DNA of 64,000 nucleotides from DATBLE01 sp963791425 (GCA_963791425.1 CAWBSE010000004.1:186001-250000); one strand, 5' to 3'. Positions 35,760 to 45,716 are shown, numbered from the stretch's first letter. Program-made: numbers and translations. Notes: generated by a model from the letters alone, not told the origin.

Positions 35760-36836
35760 GTGGGTCTCTTCGATCACCTGACCGGATTCGGCGGCCGCGA
35801 CATGGCTGTCGACCTCGGCACCGCCAATACGCTCGTCTACGTGCGCGGGCGCGGGATCGTGCTCTCCGAGCCCTCCGTCGTCGCGATCGACCAGCGCACC
35901 GGCGAGGTACACGCGGTCGGCGTCGAGGCCAAGCGGATGCTCGGCCGCACGCCCGGGACGATCACGGCCATCCGGCCGCTGAAGGACGGCGTGATCGCCG
36001 ATTTCGACGTCACCGAGCAGATGCTCCGCCACTTCATCCAGAAGGTTCACCAGAACCGCTTCGCGCACCCGCGCGTCGTCGTCTGCGTCCCTTCCGGCGT
36101 CACCGGGGTCGAGCGCAGGGCCGTCGAGGAGGCAACGCTCTCCGCCGGGGCGAGGCAGGCGTACCTGATCGAGGAGCCGATGGCTGCCGCGATCGGCGCC
36201 GGCCTCCCGATCGCCGAGCCGACCGGGAACATGATCGTCGACATCGGCGGCGGCACCACCGAGGTCGCGGTGATCTCTCTCGGCGGCATCGTCGTCAGCC
36301 AGAGCCTCCGCGTCGGCGGCGACGAGATGGACGAGGCGATCATCAACTACGTGAAACGCGAGTACAAGCTGCTGATCGGCCAGCAGACCGCCGAGGAGAT
36401 CAAGCTCGAAGTCGGGTCGGCGTGGGGGATGCGCGAGGAGGTGCAGGCCGAGGTCAGAGGCCGCGACCTCGTGTCAGGACTCCCGAAGACGATCATCCTG
36501 TCGTCCGAGGAAGTCCGCCATGCGCTCGAGGACCCGGTCAACCAGATCGTCGACGCGATCAAGCAGACGCTCGACAAGACGCCGCCCGAGCTCTCCGCCG
36601 ACATCATGGACCGCGGCATCGTCCTCGCCGGCGGCGGCGCCCTCTTGCACGGGCTCGACGAGCGCCTCCGGCACGAGACCCACATGCCGATGCACCTCGC
36701 CGAATCGCCGCTGACCTGCGTCGCGGTCGGCTCCGGCCGGAGCCTCGAGGAGTTCGAGGTCATCCACCGCAGCCAGCGGAGTCAGCGCAGAGGCCGCGGA
36801 CGCCAGTCGGTGCACAGCAGCAACAATCGTTACTGA
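35760..36836 (+). CDS. mreB: Rod shape-determining protein MreB
   Basis: A 358-residue actin-like filament protein that directs side-wall synthesis. Actin-fold blocks: DMAVDLGTANTLVYV (phosphate 1), IVDIGGGTTEVAVISLGG (phosphate 2) and GIVLAGGGALLHGLDERL (adenosine). The last 15 residues are basic and Ser/Asn rich, slightly longer than usual. GTG start with TACACT 9 bases upstream. First gene of the mreBCD-pbp2-rodA operon, which implies a rod-shaped or elongating cell. Confidence 0.96.
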   Translation: MGLFDHLTGFGGRDMAVDLGTANTLVYVRGRGIVLSEPSVVAIDQRTGEVHAVGVEAKRMLGRTPGTITAIRPLKDGVIADFDVTEQMLRHFIQKVHQNRFAHPRVVVCVPSGVTGVERRAVEEATLSAGARQAYLIEEPMAAAIGAGLPIAEPTGNMIVDIGGGTTEVAVISLGGIVVSQSLRVGGDEMDEAIINYVKREYKLLIGQQTAEEIKLEVGSAWGMREEVQAEVRGRDLVSGLPKTIILSSEEVRHALEDPVNQIVDAIKQTLDKTPPELSADIMDRGIVLAGGGALLHGLDERLRHETHMPMHLAESPLTCVAVGSGRSLEEFEVIHRSQRSQRRGRGRQSVHSSNNRY

Positions 36837-36864
36837 CCGGCGACCCGCCGCCGCCTCGCCTACA

Positions 36865-37809
36865 ATGAGCCGCTCGGTGCCTCGCGGAAGGTCATCTGCG
36901 CGCGTGGCGGCGATCGGGTCATCCGCCCAGCGCTCCAGCTCGTCCACGCAGTCGGCTCGCGCCAGCGCAGTCGGGCGCCGCCGTGTCGTCGTCGCGGTCC
37001 TGGTCGTTCTCTCGCTGGCGCTGGTCACGGTCTATTTCCGTGAGTCGGACGGCGGCTTCCTGCACAACGTCCAGTCGACCGGGGCGAGCGTCCTGCGGCC
37101 GTTCGAAGTCGCAGCCGACCGCGTCGCCAGCCCGTTCGAGGACGCTGCGAGCTGGTTCGGCGGGCTCCTGCACGCCAAGGACGACAACAAGAAGCTGCGC
37201 AAGCAGGTCGATCAGCTCCGCGAGCAGGCGATCCTCAACCAGGCCGCCCTGCGCGAGAACGCGCAGCTGAAGCAGCTGCTCGACTACCTCGAGAGCCCGC
37301 GCTACCCGAAGGACTACCGGCCCGTCACCGCGCGTGTGATCGCGCGCGCTCCCGGCCAGTTCGCACAGCAGATCGTCGTCTCGGCTGGCCAGAACAACGG
37401 CATCTCCAAACACGACGTGGTCGTCACCGGCGAGGGCCTCGTCGGTGAGGTGACGAAGGTGGCGAGCAACGTCGCCGCCGTCACGCTCCTCACCGACGAA
37501 TCGAGCGCCGTCTCCGCGCTCGACATCGCGACGAACGCATCCGGCATCGCCCAGCAGGGGATCTCCGGCTCGCTGACCGTCGACCGGATCACGAAGGACC
37601 AGGTCGTGAACCGCGGCGACGTCCTCGTCACCGCCGGCTGGCGCTCGGGCGATCTGTCCTCGCTGTACCCGCGCGGCATCCCGGTGTGCGCGGTGACGCA
37701 GGTCGGCCAGTCCGACACCGACCTCTACAAGCAGGTGCAGTGCGACCCGTTCGTGAACTTCTCGACCCTGGAGGCGGTCATCGTCCTCGTCCGCAAGCAG
37801 ACGCCATGA
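36865..37809 (+). CDS. mreC: Rod shape-determining protein MreC
   Basis: A 314-residue bitopic protein linking MreB to periplasmic wall enzymes. It has a long basic-Ser cytoplasmic start (about 40 residues), one transmembrane helix (VVVAVLVVLSLALVTVYF), a coiled coil (NKKLRKQVDQLREQAILNQ) and a beta-barrel domain (VTARVIARAPG, VVTGEGLVGEVTKVA, GDVLVTAGW). ATG overlaps a TACAAT promoter-like hexamer, so a GTG four codons on may be the real start. Its stop overlaps the mreD start. Confidence 0.94.
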   Translation: MSRSVPRGRSSARVAAIGSSAQRSSSSTQSARASAVGRRRVVVAVLVVLSLALVTVYFRESDGGFLHNVQSTGASVLRPFEVAADRVASPFEDAASWFGGLLHAKDDNKKLRKQVDQLREQAILNQAALRENAQLKQLLDYLESPRYPKDYRPVTARVIARAPGQFAQQIVVSAGQNNGISKHDVVVTGEGLVGEVTKVASNVAAVTLLTDESSAVSALDIATNASGIAQQGISGSLTVDRITKDQVVNRGDVLVTAGWRSGDLSSLYPRGIPVCAVTQVGQSDTDLYKQVQCDPFVNFSTLEAVIVLVRKQTP

Positions 37810-38330
37810 CCCTCGACTGGCTGAAGTCGGCGGCGTTCGTCTTCGTCGCCGCGATCCTCCAGGTGTCGGTGTTCTCGACGGTGACGATCCTGCACGGGAC
37901 GCCGGACCTGCTGCTCGTCGCGATCATCTGCGTCGCCCTCCTGCGCGGGCCGATCGTCGGTGCGGTGATCGGCTTCTGGGGCGGCCTGCTCATCGACACC
38001 GCGAACCTCGGCACGCTCGGCGTCACGTCGCTGCTGCTGACGATCGCGGGCTACTGGATCGGCCGCTACGGCGAGACCACCGGCCGCGACCGCTCGCACG
38101 CGCCGTTCGTGTCGGTCGTGGTGGTCACGTTCCTGTACGCGCTCGGCTCGCTCGCGTTCCACTACGTGCTCGGCGACCCGGCCCCCGCCCGCGCCGTCCT
38201 CTGGAGCACCCTGTTCCAGGGGATCGCGCTGAACCTGATCCTGACGTGGCCGGTGTGGGTGCTCGCACGACTCTTGCTGCCGCTGCCCGGCCGGCGCGAG
38301 CGGGTGGAGAGGATCCACGCCGTTGGCTAG
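37806..38330 (+). CDS. mreD: Rod shape-determining protein MreD
   Basis: A 174-residue membrane protein with five or six hydrophobic helices (for example FVFVAAILQVSVFSTVTIL, DLLLVAIICVALL and GVTSLLLTIAGYWIG). It completes the Mre elongation complex. Identity rests on topology and position between mreC and pbp2, as MreD sequences vary. Both ends overlap neighbouring genes (ATGA upstream, TTG of pbp2 inside its end). Confidence 0.92.
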   Translation: MTLDWLKSAAFVFVAAILQVSVFSTVTILHGTPDLLLVAIICVALLRGPIVGAVIGFWGGLLIDTANLGTLGVTSLLLTIAGYWIGRYGETTGRDRSHAPFVSVVVVTFLYALGSLAFHYVLGDPAPARAVLWSTLFQGIALNLILTWPVWVLARLLLPLPGRRERVERIHAVG

Positions 38331-40362
38331 CGCGACCGGCAACCGGGGCGACCGCTTCCTGCCGCCCGACCCGCGAGTCGAGGAGCCGTACCTCTTCACG
38401 CCGCGGATGGCGCTGCGCGTCGCGATACTCGCCGGCGTCGCGCTCATCGTCTTCGCCGTGCTCCTGCTGCGTCTGTGGTCGCTGCAGATCCTCTCCGGCT
38501 CGAAGTACGAGGCGACCGCGCTGAACAACCAGCTGCGCACCTTCCCGATCGAGGCGGCCCGTGGCCCGATCCTCGACCGGCAGGGCCGGACGCTCGTCAC
38601 GAACGCCGCCTCCACCGCCGTCGAGGTCGTCCCGATCGACCTGCCCAAGCAGGGCCGCTACGCGGAGATGCAGCGGCTGTCGATGGTGCTCAACGTGCCG
38701 CTCCCCAAGCTGCTCGCCCGGCTCGAGCTGGGGATGAAGAACCCGCTGACGCCGGTGACGATGCAGGTCGCCGTCCACGAGGACCAGGTCGCCTACCTCG
38801 CCGAGCACAACCGCGAGTTCCCGGGGGTGCAGATCACCCCGACCTACCTCCGCAAGTACAAGACCGAGGCGCTGCTCGCGCACGTGCTCGGGTACGTCGG
38901 CGAGGTCTCCGCGGCCCAGCTCGCCGACCAGAACAAGCAGTACACGAACTGCGACATCGCCCGGGCCAAGGAGGCCAACGTCCCCTGTCCCGGCGACCGG
39001 GTCGGCCAGGCGGGCGTCGAGCAGAGCTACGACAAGTACCTCCGCGGCCGCTCGGGCGAGAAGCTCCAGCGGGTGAACTCGGTGGGCGGCAAGGTCGGCA
39101 GCCCGGTCGTCACTCAGGCGCCGACGGCCGGCTACCCGATCCGTCTGACGATCGACATCTCGCTGCAGCGCGCGGCCGAGCGCGCGCTCGCCTACGGCAT
39201 CAGCCTCGCCCACGCCGACAATCACTGGCTCGCGAACGGCGGCGCGATCGTGGCGATGAACCCCTCGAACGGCGAGATCCTGGCGATGGCCTCGTCGCCG
39301 ACGTACAAGCCGAGCGTCTTCGTCGGCCGGCCGAAGGCGAAGAACCTCGCGCCGCTGCTCGACCCGGCGAAGGCGAAGGCGGCGAACTACCCGGGCCTCG
39401 ACCGCGTGACCGAGGGCCTGTACCCGCCCGGCTCGACGTTCAAGCCGGTGACGGCGCTGGCGGCGATGCAGGAGCGGCTGATCTCGCCGTTCCAGACCCT
39501 CCAGTGCACGCCGAAGTTCGAGGTGCACGGGCAGGTCTTCAAGAACTGGGATCCGTTCGTCAACCAGCCGATGACGCTGCCGGAGGCGCTCGGCGCCTCG
39601 TGCGACACGTACTTCTACAACCTCGGCTACTCGTTCTACGCGCTGCCGCCCGACCGCGGCCACCCGCTGCAGGGCTGGGCGAGCCGGTTCGGCTTCGGCG
39701 GGCCGACCGGGATCGACGTCGGCCCGGAGCAGGCGGGCCTGCTGCCGACGCCCGAGTGGCGCCAGTCGACGTACACGAAGGAGGCCGACCCGTGCTGCTG
39801 GCAGGTCGACCGCCTCTGGAAGCCGGGCGACTCGATCCAGCTGGCGATCGGCCAGAAGGACCTGCTCGTCACGCCGCTGCAGATGGTGCGCTTCTACTCG
39901 CTGATCGCGAACGGCGGCAAGCTGGTCACCCCGCACGTCCTGTACTCCGTCGACGAGCCGGGCAGCGGCCGCCACTACCTCAACCCGCCGGCGCCGAAGC
40001 CGAGCGACGTCGACCCGGCCGCCCTCGCGGTCGTCCGTGACGGCCTCTACCGCGCCACGCACGCCTCGTACGGCACGGCGACCGCAGTGTTCGGCAACTT
40101 CCCGATCCCGATCGCCGGCAAGACGGGGACGGCCGAGAAGGTCGTGCAGCCTCCGGGCTACGCGCATCCGCTGCTCCAGGACCAGTCCTGGTGGTGTGGC
40201 TACGGCCCCGCCGACGCGACCGAGACCCCGCAGATCGCCGTCTGCGCCGTGATCGAGAACGGCGGCCACGGCGGCACCGCCGCGGCGCCCGCCGCCCTCA
40301 AGGTCTTCGAGCACTTCTTCCACTCCAAGGCTCCGGTGCTCGGGCAGATCCACTCCGATTGA
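38323..40362 (+). CDS. mrdA: Penicillin-binding protein 2, elongasome transpeptidase
   Basis: A 679-residue class B PBP making peptidoglycan cross-links in the side wall. One transmembrane helix (residues about 28-50), then the dimerisation domain with EAARGPILDRQGRTLVTN, then the transpeptidase domain: active Ser371 in PGSTFKP, SxN-like GASCDTYFYN, and K600 in GKTGTAEK. It contains several Cys (for example DPCCWQ), which is unusual for an extracellular domain and may form disulfides. TTG start inside mreD. Its stop overlaps the rodA start (TGATG). Confidence 0.95.
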   Translation: MASATGNRGDRFLPPDPRVEEPYLFTPRMALRVAILAGVALIVFAVLLLRLWSLQILSGSKYEATALNNQLRTFPIEAARGPILDRQGRTLVTNAASTAVEVVPIDLPKQGRYAEMQRLSMVLNVPLPKLLARLELGMKNPLTPVTMQVAVHEDQVAYLAEHNREFPGVQITPTYLRKYKTEALLAHVLGYVGEVSAAQLADQNKQYTNCDIARAKEANVPCPGDRVGQAGVEQSYDKYLRGRSGEKLQRVNSVGGKVGSPVVTQAPTAGYPIRLTIDISLQRAAERALAYGISLAHADNHWLANGGAIVAMNPSNGEILAMASSPTYKPSVFVGRPKAKNLAPLLDPAKAKAANYPGLDRVTEGLYPPGSTFKPVTALAAMQERLISPFQTLQCTPKFEVHGQVFKNWDPFVNQPMTLPEALGASCDTYFYNLGYSFYALPPDRGHPLQGWASRFGFGGPTGIDVGPEQAGLLPTPEWRQSTYTKEADPCCWQVDRLWKPGDSIQLAIGQKDLLVTPLQMVRFYSLIANGGKLVTPHVLYSVDEPGSGRHYLNPPAPKPSDVDPAALAVVRDGLYRATHASYGTATAVFGNFPIPIAGKTGTAEKVVQPPGYAHPLLQDQSWWCGYGPADATETPQIAVCAVIENGGHGGTAAAPAALKVFEHFFHSKAPVLGQIHSD

Positions 40363-41567
40363 TGGCCGACATCGTCTACACCCCCACCGAACGGTCGCGC
40401 GCCAGGTCGCGCCGCCGCGAGCTGACCCAGGACGCGCCGCTGCTCGCGCGGCTCGACTGGGTGATGCTCGGCGCCGTCCTCGGGATCGTCGGCTACGGCC
40501 TCTGGGGGATCTCCGGGATCACGGAGCACGACGTCGTCGGCAGCCCGGACTACTACGTCTACCGCCAGATCGTCTTCATCGCGGTCGGGCTCGTCGGGAT
40601 GCTGATCGCGGTCCTGATCGACCCGGCGATCTACCACCGGTTCAAGAAGCAGATCTACCTCGGCACGCTGCTCCTCTTCGTGGTCGTGTTCCTCGCCGGG
40701 ACGGTCGCCCGCGGGTCGAAGCGCTGGATCGACCTCGGCTTCTTCCGCTTCCAGCCGTCCGAGTTCGGAAAGCTGCTGATCGTCCTGGCGCTCGCCGGCT
40801 TCCTCGCCGACCGATTCCGGCGGATGAACGAGCTGCGGACGTCGCTGACTGCGGTCGCGCTGGCCCTGCCGCCGATGCTTCTGGTCTTCATCCAGCCCGA
40901 CATCGGCTCGGCACTCGTGTACGCAGCCGCACTCGTCGGCGTGCTGCTGATCGCCGGCGTACGCTGGCTCTACTTGGTGGCCTTCGCCGTGATCGCGACG
41001 GTCCTGGCGATGAGCGTCCTCTGGTGGCTCCCCTCGATGGGGACGCCGGTGCTGAAGAGCTACCAGACGAGCCGCCTGACGGGCTTCTTCCACCCGGATT
41101 CGGATCCGCGCGGCTCGACCTACAACATCGACGCAGTCGATCACCGCAGTCGGCTCCGGGCGGGCCGGGCGGCAAGGGCGTCGCGGGCGCGACCCAGACG
41201 AGCCTGAAGTTCCTCCCCGAGCATGCGACCGACTTCGTCTTCGCGAGCTTCTCCGAGCAGCGCGGCTTCTTCGGCGCCGGCGTTCCTGCTGATGCTCTAC
41301 CTGCTCGTCGTCTGGCGGGGGTTGAAGGTGGTGGCGTCGGCGCGAGACCCGTTCTCGGCGATCGTCGCCGGCGGGATCGTGTTCGCGTTCCTCTTCCAGA
41401 TCTTCGTCAACGTCGGCATGACGATCGGGATCGCGCCGGTCACGGGCATCCCCTTGCCGATGGTCAGCGTCGGCGGCTCGTCGATGGTCGCCAACCTGAT
41501 CGCGATCGGCATCCTCCAGGCGATCTACGTCCGCGGGCGTGGGCGCACCCGGATCCGCGGCTGGTGA
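40362..41567 (+). CDS. rodA: RodA/FtsW-type peptidoglycan polymerase (three extra bases)
   Basis: About 400 residues after correction. SEDS-family glycosyltransferase working with PBP2. Blocks: GSKRWIDLGFFRFQPSEFGKL (family signature), FIQPDIGSALVYA, GVAGATQTSLKFLPEHATDF with SFSEQRGFFGA, and PLPMVSVGGSSMVANL near the end. Frame changes lie near 41131, 41150 and 41279; each vanishes on removing one base and the intervening sequence stays conserved. The end overlaps the next start (GTGA). Likely intact in the cell. Confidence 0.93.
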
Positions 41568-42394
41568 GCAAGCGCCTGCCGCTGTCGCTCGGCTCGGTGC
41601 TCGGCGTGATGCAGGGCCTGCGCACGGCATCCAGGCACGACCGGCCGCTGGTCGTGTCGGGCCCGCCCGGTCTCGTGGCGCTGCTGGCCGAGGATCTCCG
41701 GCGCGGCGGCGTCGACTCGATGGTGCGCGAGCAGGGGCCGCTCGAGGGCGCGTCGGTGCTGATCCACATCGTCGCCGGCCGCCCGACGAGCGACGACGAG
41801 CGGCTCCTCCGCGACGCGACGCGCGCGCGGCTGCCGGTGCTCGCGGTCGTTCCCTCGACCTCGAGCGCCCCCTCGCACGTGCCGTACGTCCTCGACGTGA
41901 ACGTCGTCCGGGTCGAGAGCGGTACCGGCTTCCCGGTCGACGCGATCGCCAAGCGCGTCGCGCGCGTGCTCGGCGAGGGATCGACGACGCTCGCGGCCCG
42001 CCTGCCGGTGCTGCGCGAGGCGGTCTGCGACGAGCTGATCCGCAAGTTCTCGCGGCAGAACGGGTTCCTGGGCGTCGCGATCTTCGTGCCGGGCGCGGAC
42101 ATGCCGGTCCTGACCGTCAACCAGATCCGCCTCGTCCTGCGCATCGCCGACGCGTACGGCTTCGAGATCGACCGTGAGCGGATGCCCGAGGTGCTCGCGG
42201 TCATCGGCTCGGCGTTTGGCTTCCGCGCGTTGTCCCGGAAGGCGATCGGGATCGTTCCGTTCGTCGGCTGGGCCGTGAAGGGCGGAATCGCGTACACCGG
42301 CACGCGCGCGCTGGGTGAGGCGGCGGTGCGGTACTTCGAGGCGCGGGCGCCGGTGACGAAGGTCGCGGGCGACCGCGTGAAATTCCCCGCCTGA
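41564..42394 (+). CDS. DUF697-like membrane-associated protein
   Basis: A 276-residue protein. The N-terminal part looks like a degenerate GTPase or sensor domain (PLVVSGPPGLVALL, VLIHIVAGRPTSDDERLLRDA); the P-loop is not canonical, so nucleotide binding is doubtful. The C-terminal part is like DUF697 with hydrophobic segments (NQIRLVLRIADAYG, IGIVPFVGWAVKGGIAYTGT). DUF697 proteins are membrane-linked and of unknown role. GTG overlaps the rodA stop, placing it in the elongasome operon. Confidence 0.7.
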   Translation: MSKRLPLSLGSVLGVMQGLRTASRHDRPLVVSGPPGLVALLAEDLRRGGVDSMVREQGPLEGASVLIHIVAGRPTSDDERLLRDATRARLPVLAVVPSTSSAPSHVPYVLDVNVVRVESGTGFPVDAIAKRVARVLGEGSTTLAARLPVLREAVCDELIRKFSRQNGFLGVAIFVPGADMPVLTVNQIRLVLRIADAYGFEIDRERMPEVLAVIGSAFGFRALSRKAIGIVPFVGWAVKGGIAYTGTRALGEAAVRYFEARAPVTKVAGDRVKFPA

Positions 42395-42471
42395 CCGCCT
42401 CCGAACGACCGATGTCGTCCGGTCCGCTTCCTAGCATCGCGACCGTCAGCGACCCTGGAGGTGGCTCGAGG

Positions 42472-42666
42472 ATGGTGAACAAGCGCGAGGCCGAGGAACT
42501 GCTCATGATCGAGGAGGCGGACGCCTGGTTCGAGTACCTCGAGGCGACTCGCAACCAGTCGGAGACGCGCTACCGGGAGGTCGAGCCCTGGGCCTGGGCG
42601 CGACTCAACCAGCGACTGCGCGCGATCCGCACGCGCCGGGCGAAGCTCCGTCCCGCCGCCGCATAG
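42472..42666 (+). CDS. Small charged protein
   Basis: A 64-residue protein (MVNKREAEELLMIEEADAWF then EYLEATRNQSETRYREVEPW), rich in Glu and Arg and probably helical. GGAGGT lies about 10 bases before the ATG; an earlier in-frame ATG is less likely because it precedes that site. No family is recognised. It falls between the DUF697-like gene and the RNase E gene. Confidence 0.7.
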   Translation: MVNKREAEELLMIEEADAWFEYLEATRNQSETRYREVEPWAWARLNQRLRAIRTRRAKLRPAAA

Positions 42667-42824
42667 CCGGGCGCCGCGCCGGCGGCCACCGGAGGCCCTC
42701 GCCGGGCCGCCTGATACCCTGATGGGCGAGGCAACAATGCCGAGCTCTTACACAACCCACCAGCTGCGCGCCGACGCCCCGACCAGGGGTGTTTCGTTGC
42801 GCGCGCACGAGAAGGAGAAATCAT

Positions 42825-45716
42825 TTGCCCCTGCCCTGGTTTCGCAGGAAGCAGCAGACCACGTCCGCGGCCGCCCCGGAGGCGCCGCCGCCGGAGGCTG
42901 TAGCACCTAGCACCGCACCACCCGCCGCCGCGCCCGAGTCGGGCGAGGCCGGAAGGCCAAAGCGCCGTCGCGGCAGTCGCGGCGGCAAGAATCGCCGCAA
43001 GACCCCGACGACCGGGGCAGCGACCGCCGCTGCAGACACTCCGGCGGCCGAGCCGGCCGCCAAGCGCCAGCGCCAGCCCGCACGAGGTGGTAACAGCGGC
43101 GGCGGCGCGAGGGACGGCAAGCCGGCGTCCGACCGCAAGCGCAGTTCGCCGTCGTCGAACCGGCGCCGCCAGGCGCAGCGCCGCGCACCGCTTCCCGCGG
43201 CCAAGCGCGAGCTGCTCGTCTCGGTCGACGTGACCGAGAAGCGCGTCGCCGTCCTCGAGGACGGCCGCGTCGCCGAGGTCTACCTCGAGCGCCCCGAAAA
43301 GCGCTCGATCGCGGGAAACATCTACAAGGGCGTCGTCGACAACGTGCTCCCGGGAATGGAGGCCGCGTTCGTCGAGATCGGCCTCGAGAAGAACGGGTTC
43401 CTGTTCGTAGACGAGATCGTCGGCCCCGAGCTCGAGGGCCGCCGGCCCCGCGGCCGCCGCATCACCGACCTGATCAGCCGCGGCGAGGAAGTGCTCGTCC
43501 AGGCGGTCAAGGATCCGATGAAGACGAAGGGCGCCCGCCTGACCACCGAGATCTCGCTGCCCGGCCGCTTCGTCGTCTTCGTCCCGCACGGCGAGGGCCT
43601 CGGCGTCTCGCGCCGGCTCGAGGAGGACGAGCGCAACCGCCTGCGCGACATCGTCAAGGCGGTCGCCCCCAAGCAGGGCGGCGTGATCGTCCGCACCGCG
43701 GCCGAGGGCGCCTCCGCCGAGGACGTCCAGCTGGACCTCGACTTCCTGATGAAGCTCTGGAAACAGATCCAGACGCAGGCGAAGGCGTCGAAGGCGCCGA
43801 GCCTCGTCTTCGAGGAGGCAGAGCTGCCGCTCCGCGTCACCCGCGACCTCTTCACGGGCGACTTCGAGCGGGCGCTCGTCGACGACGACCTGACGCTCAA
43901 GCGCATCCTCGGGTACCTGAAGAAGACCTCGCCGCACATGGCCGAGCGGGTGACCCGGTACCGCGAGAAAGTGCCGCTGTTCGAGTCGTTCGGCGTCGAC
44001 GCCGAGATCCGCTCGACGCTCTCGCGCCGGGTCGACCTGCCTTCGGGCGGCTACCTGATCTTCGACTACGCCGAGGCGTTCACCGTCATCGACGTGAACA
44101 CCGGCCGGTTCGTCGGGTCGCGCTCGAAGACGTCCGGTGCCCGGCTCGAGGACACCGTCACGAAGAACAACCTCGAGGCGGTCAAGGAGGTCGTCCGCCA
44201 GTTGCGGCTGCGCGACATCGGCGGGATCATCGTCATCGACTTCATCGACATGGCCAACCCGAAGAACCGGGAGGCGGTCGAGCAGGCGCTGCAGCAGGAG
44301 CTGGAGCGCGACCGGACGAAGACCTACGTCGTCGAGATCTCACCGCTCGGGCTGGTCGAGATGACCCGCCAGAACGTCACCGACGGCCCGCGCGAGATCC
44401 TCACGCGCAAGTGCCCGACGTGCGCAGGCGAGGGCGTCGTCGTCTCGGAGGCGACCGCCGTGGTCGACACCGAGCGCCGGCTGCGCGCGCTGGCGGCATC
44501 GAAGCCGCGCACGAAGGCGTTCAAGGTCGAGCTCAACGCGCACATCGCCGAGCTGCTGGTCGGCCCGGGTGCGATCCGGCTCCAGGAGATCGAGGCGTTC
44601 ACGAAGCGTCGCTTCTTCTTCGTCGGGAAGGAAGGCGTCTCTCACGAGTACTTCAGCGTTCTCGACGAGGGCACGATCGAGAAGCTCGCGGTCACGAGCC
44701 CGGTCAGCGAGGGCCAGACGGTCGAGTTGAAGCTCGTCGAAGTCGGCCGCTACGACGGAGGCGCCGGCGTCGGGAAGCTCGACGGGATCGTGATTGTCGT
44801 CGGCGGTGCCGCCAAGCTCGTCGGCAAGAAGGTTTCCGCCCATATCGAGCGCGTGCTCGAGGGCGTCGCGTACGCGACGATCGCCGGCGTCGAGGCCGCC
44901 GGGAAGCCCGCGCTCGTACCGATCACGGCCGAGGCGCAAGCCGAGAAGCCCACCAGGGCGTCCCGCGCGAAGAAGCCGGCCGACGATGCGACCGAGGCTG
45001 TCATCGACGATGTCGCCGAGGCCGAGGCCGACGCCGAGCCGGAGGTCGACGCCGAGGCAGCGGGCGAGGCCGACGATGAGGAGGAGATCGCCGAGATCGA
45101 GGAGGACGAGGCAGCCGACGACGCATCCGAGGCGGTCGCACCTGTGGACGGGATGGCCGACGGGGCTCCCGTGAAGAAGCGAACCCGTCGGGGCTCTCGC
45201 GGCGGCCGTGGGCGCAAGAGGCCCGCTGGAGCTGCCGCGGAGACAAACGCTGCTCAGACCGACGCGGCTGCGACCGACGCGGTCGCGGAGGCCACGCCCG
45301 CTGAAGCGGTGCCCGAGGAGGTCGAGGCGATTGCCGAGACTCCGGAGGGGGCTGTCGAGCCGGCCGCCGACGGCGCCACACCGCCCAAGAAGAAGACAAG
45401 GCGCGGCTCGCGCGGAGGACGGGGACGGAAGAAGCCGGCCGCCGCAGGCGCCACTGCAATCGCAGCGGAGAACGGCCGACCGGAGGAGCCGGCGACGGCC
45501 GTGCCTGCAGCCCGGTCCGCGCCGATGATCCACGTGCCCGATGCTGCGTCGGGCAAGGGGGACGGCTCCGGCGACGAGAACGGCGACCAGCCGACGGCGC
45601 CCCGCAAAAAGACGCGGCGCGGATCGCGTGGCGGCGCCCGACGGCGCAAGCCGGCAGGCACGGGAACCGAAACGGCGACCGACACGGCCGCCGAGACCGC
45701 GTCAGACGAGAGCTAG
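42825..45716 (+). CDS. rne: Ribonuclease E/G with TRAM-like domain and basic repeats
   Basis: A 963-residue endoribonuclease for mRNA decay and rRNA processing. TTG at 42825 has AAGGAG 8 bases upstream. An Arg-rich N-terminal arm (KRRRGSRGGKNRRK) precedes the catalytic core: S1 domain (EVYLERPEKRSIAGNIYKGV), 5' sensor, DNase-like domain with DVNTGR and DFIDMANPKNR (metal Asp residues) and zinc-link CPTC. A TRAM-like segment (GIVIVVGGAAKLVGKKV) follows, then an acidic region and three copies of a TRRGSRGG-centred basic repeat. The basic repeats probably bind RNA. Confidence 0.92.
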   Translation: MPLPWFRRKQQTTSAAAPEAPPPEAVAPSTAPPAAAPESGEAGRPKRRRGSRGGKNRRKTPTTGAATAAADTPAAEPAAKRQRQPARGGNSGGGARDGKPASDRKRSSPSSNRRRQAQRRAPLPAAKRELLVSVDVTEKRVAVLEDGRVAEVYLERPEKRSIAGNIYKGVVDNVLPGMEAAFVEIGLEKNGFLFVDEIVGPELEGRRPRGRRITDLISRGEEVLVQAVKDPMKTKGARLTTEISLPGRFVVFVPHGEGLGVSRRLEEDERNRLRDIVKAVAPKQGGVIVRTAAEGASAEDVQLDLDFLMKLWKQIQTQAKASKAPSLVFEEAELPLRVTRDLFTGDFERALVDDDLTLKRILGYLKKTSPHMAERVTRYREKVPLFESFGVDAEIRSTLSRRVDLPSGGYLIFDYAEAFTVIDVNTGRFVGSRSKTSGARLEDTVTKNNLEAVKEVVRQLRLRDIGGIIVIDFIDMANPKNREAVEQALQQELERDRTKTYVVEISPLGLVEMTRQNVTDGPREILTRKCPTCAGEGVVVSEATAVVDTERRLRALAASKPRTKAFKVELNAHIAELLVGPGAIRLQEIEAFTKRRFFFVGKEGVSHEYFSVLDEGTIEKLAVTSPVSEGQTVELKLVEVGRYDGGAGVGKLDGIVIVVGGAAKLVGKKVSAHIERVLEGVAYATIAGVEAAGKPALVPITAEAQAEKPTRASRAKKPADDATEAVIDDVAEAEADAEPEVDAEAAGEADDEEEIAEIEEDEAADDASEAVAPVDGMADGAPVKKRTRRGSRGGRGRKRPAGAAAETNAAQTDAAATDAVAEATPAEAVPEEVEAIAETPEGAVEPAADGATPPKKKTRRGSRGGRGRKKPAAAGATAIAAENGRPEEPATAVPAARSAPMIHVPDAASGKGDGSGDENGDQPTAPRKKTRRGSRGGARRRKPAGTGTETATDTAAETASDES

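Noticed and set aside
38125..40353. A 742-codon minus-strand open frame opposite pbp2
   Set aside because: It has no motifs and a composition typical of antisense frames; the plus-strand gene is a complete PBP2.
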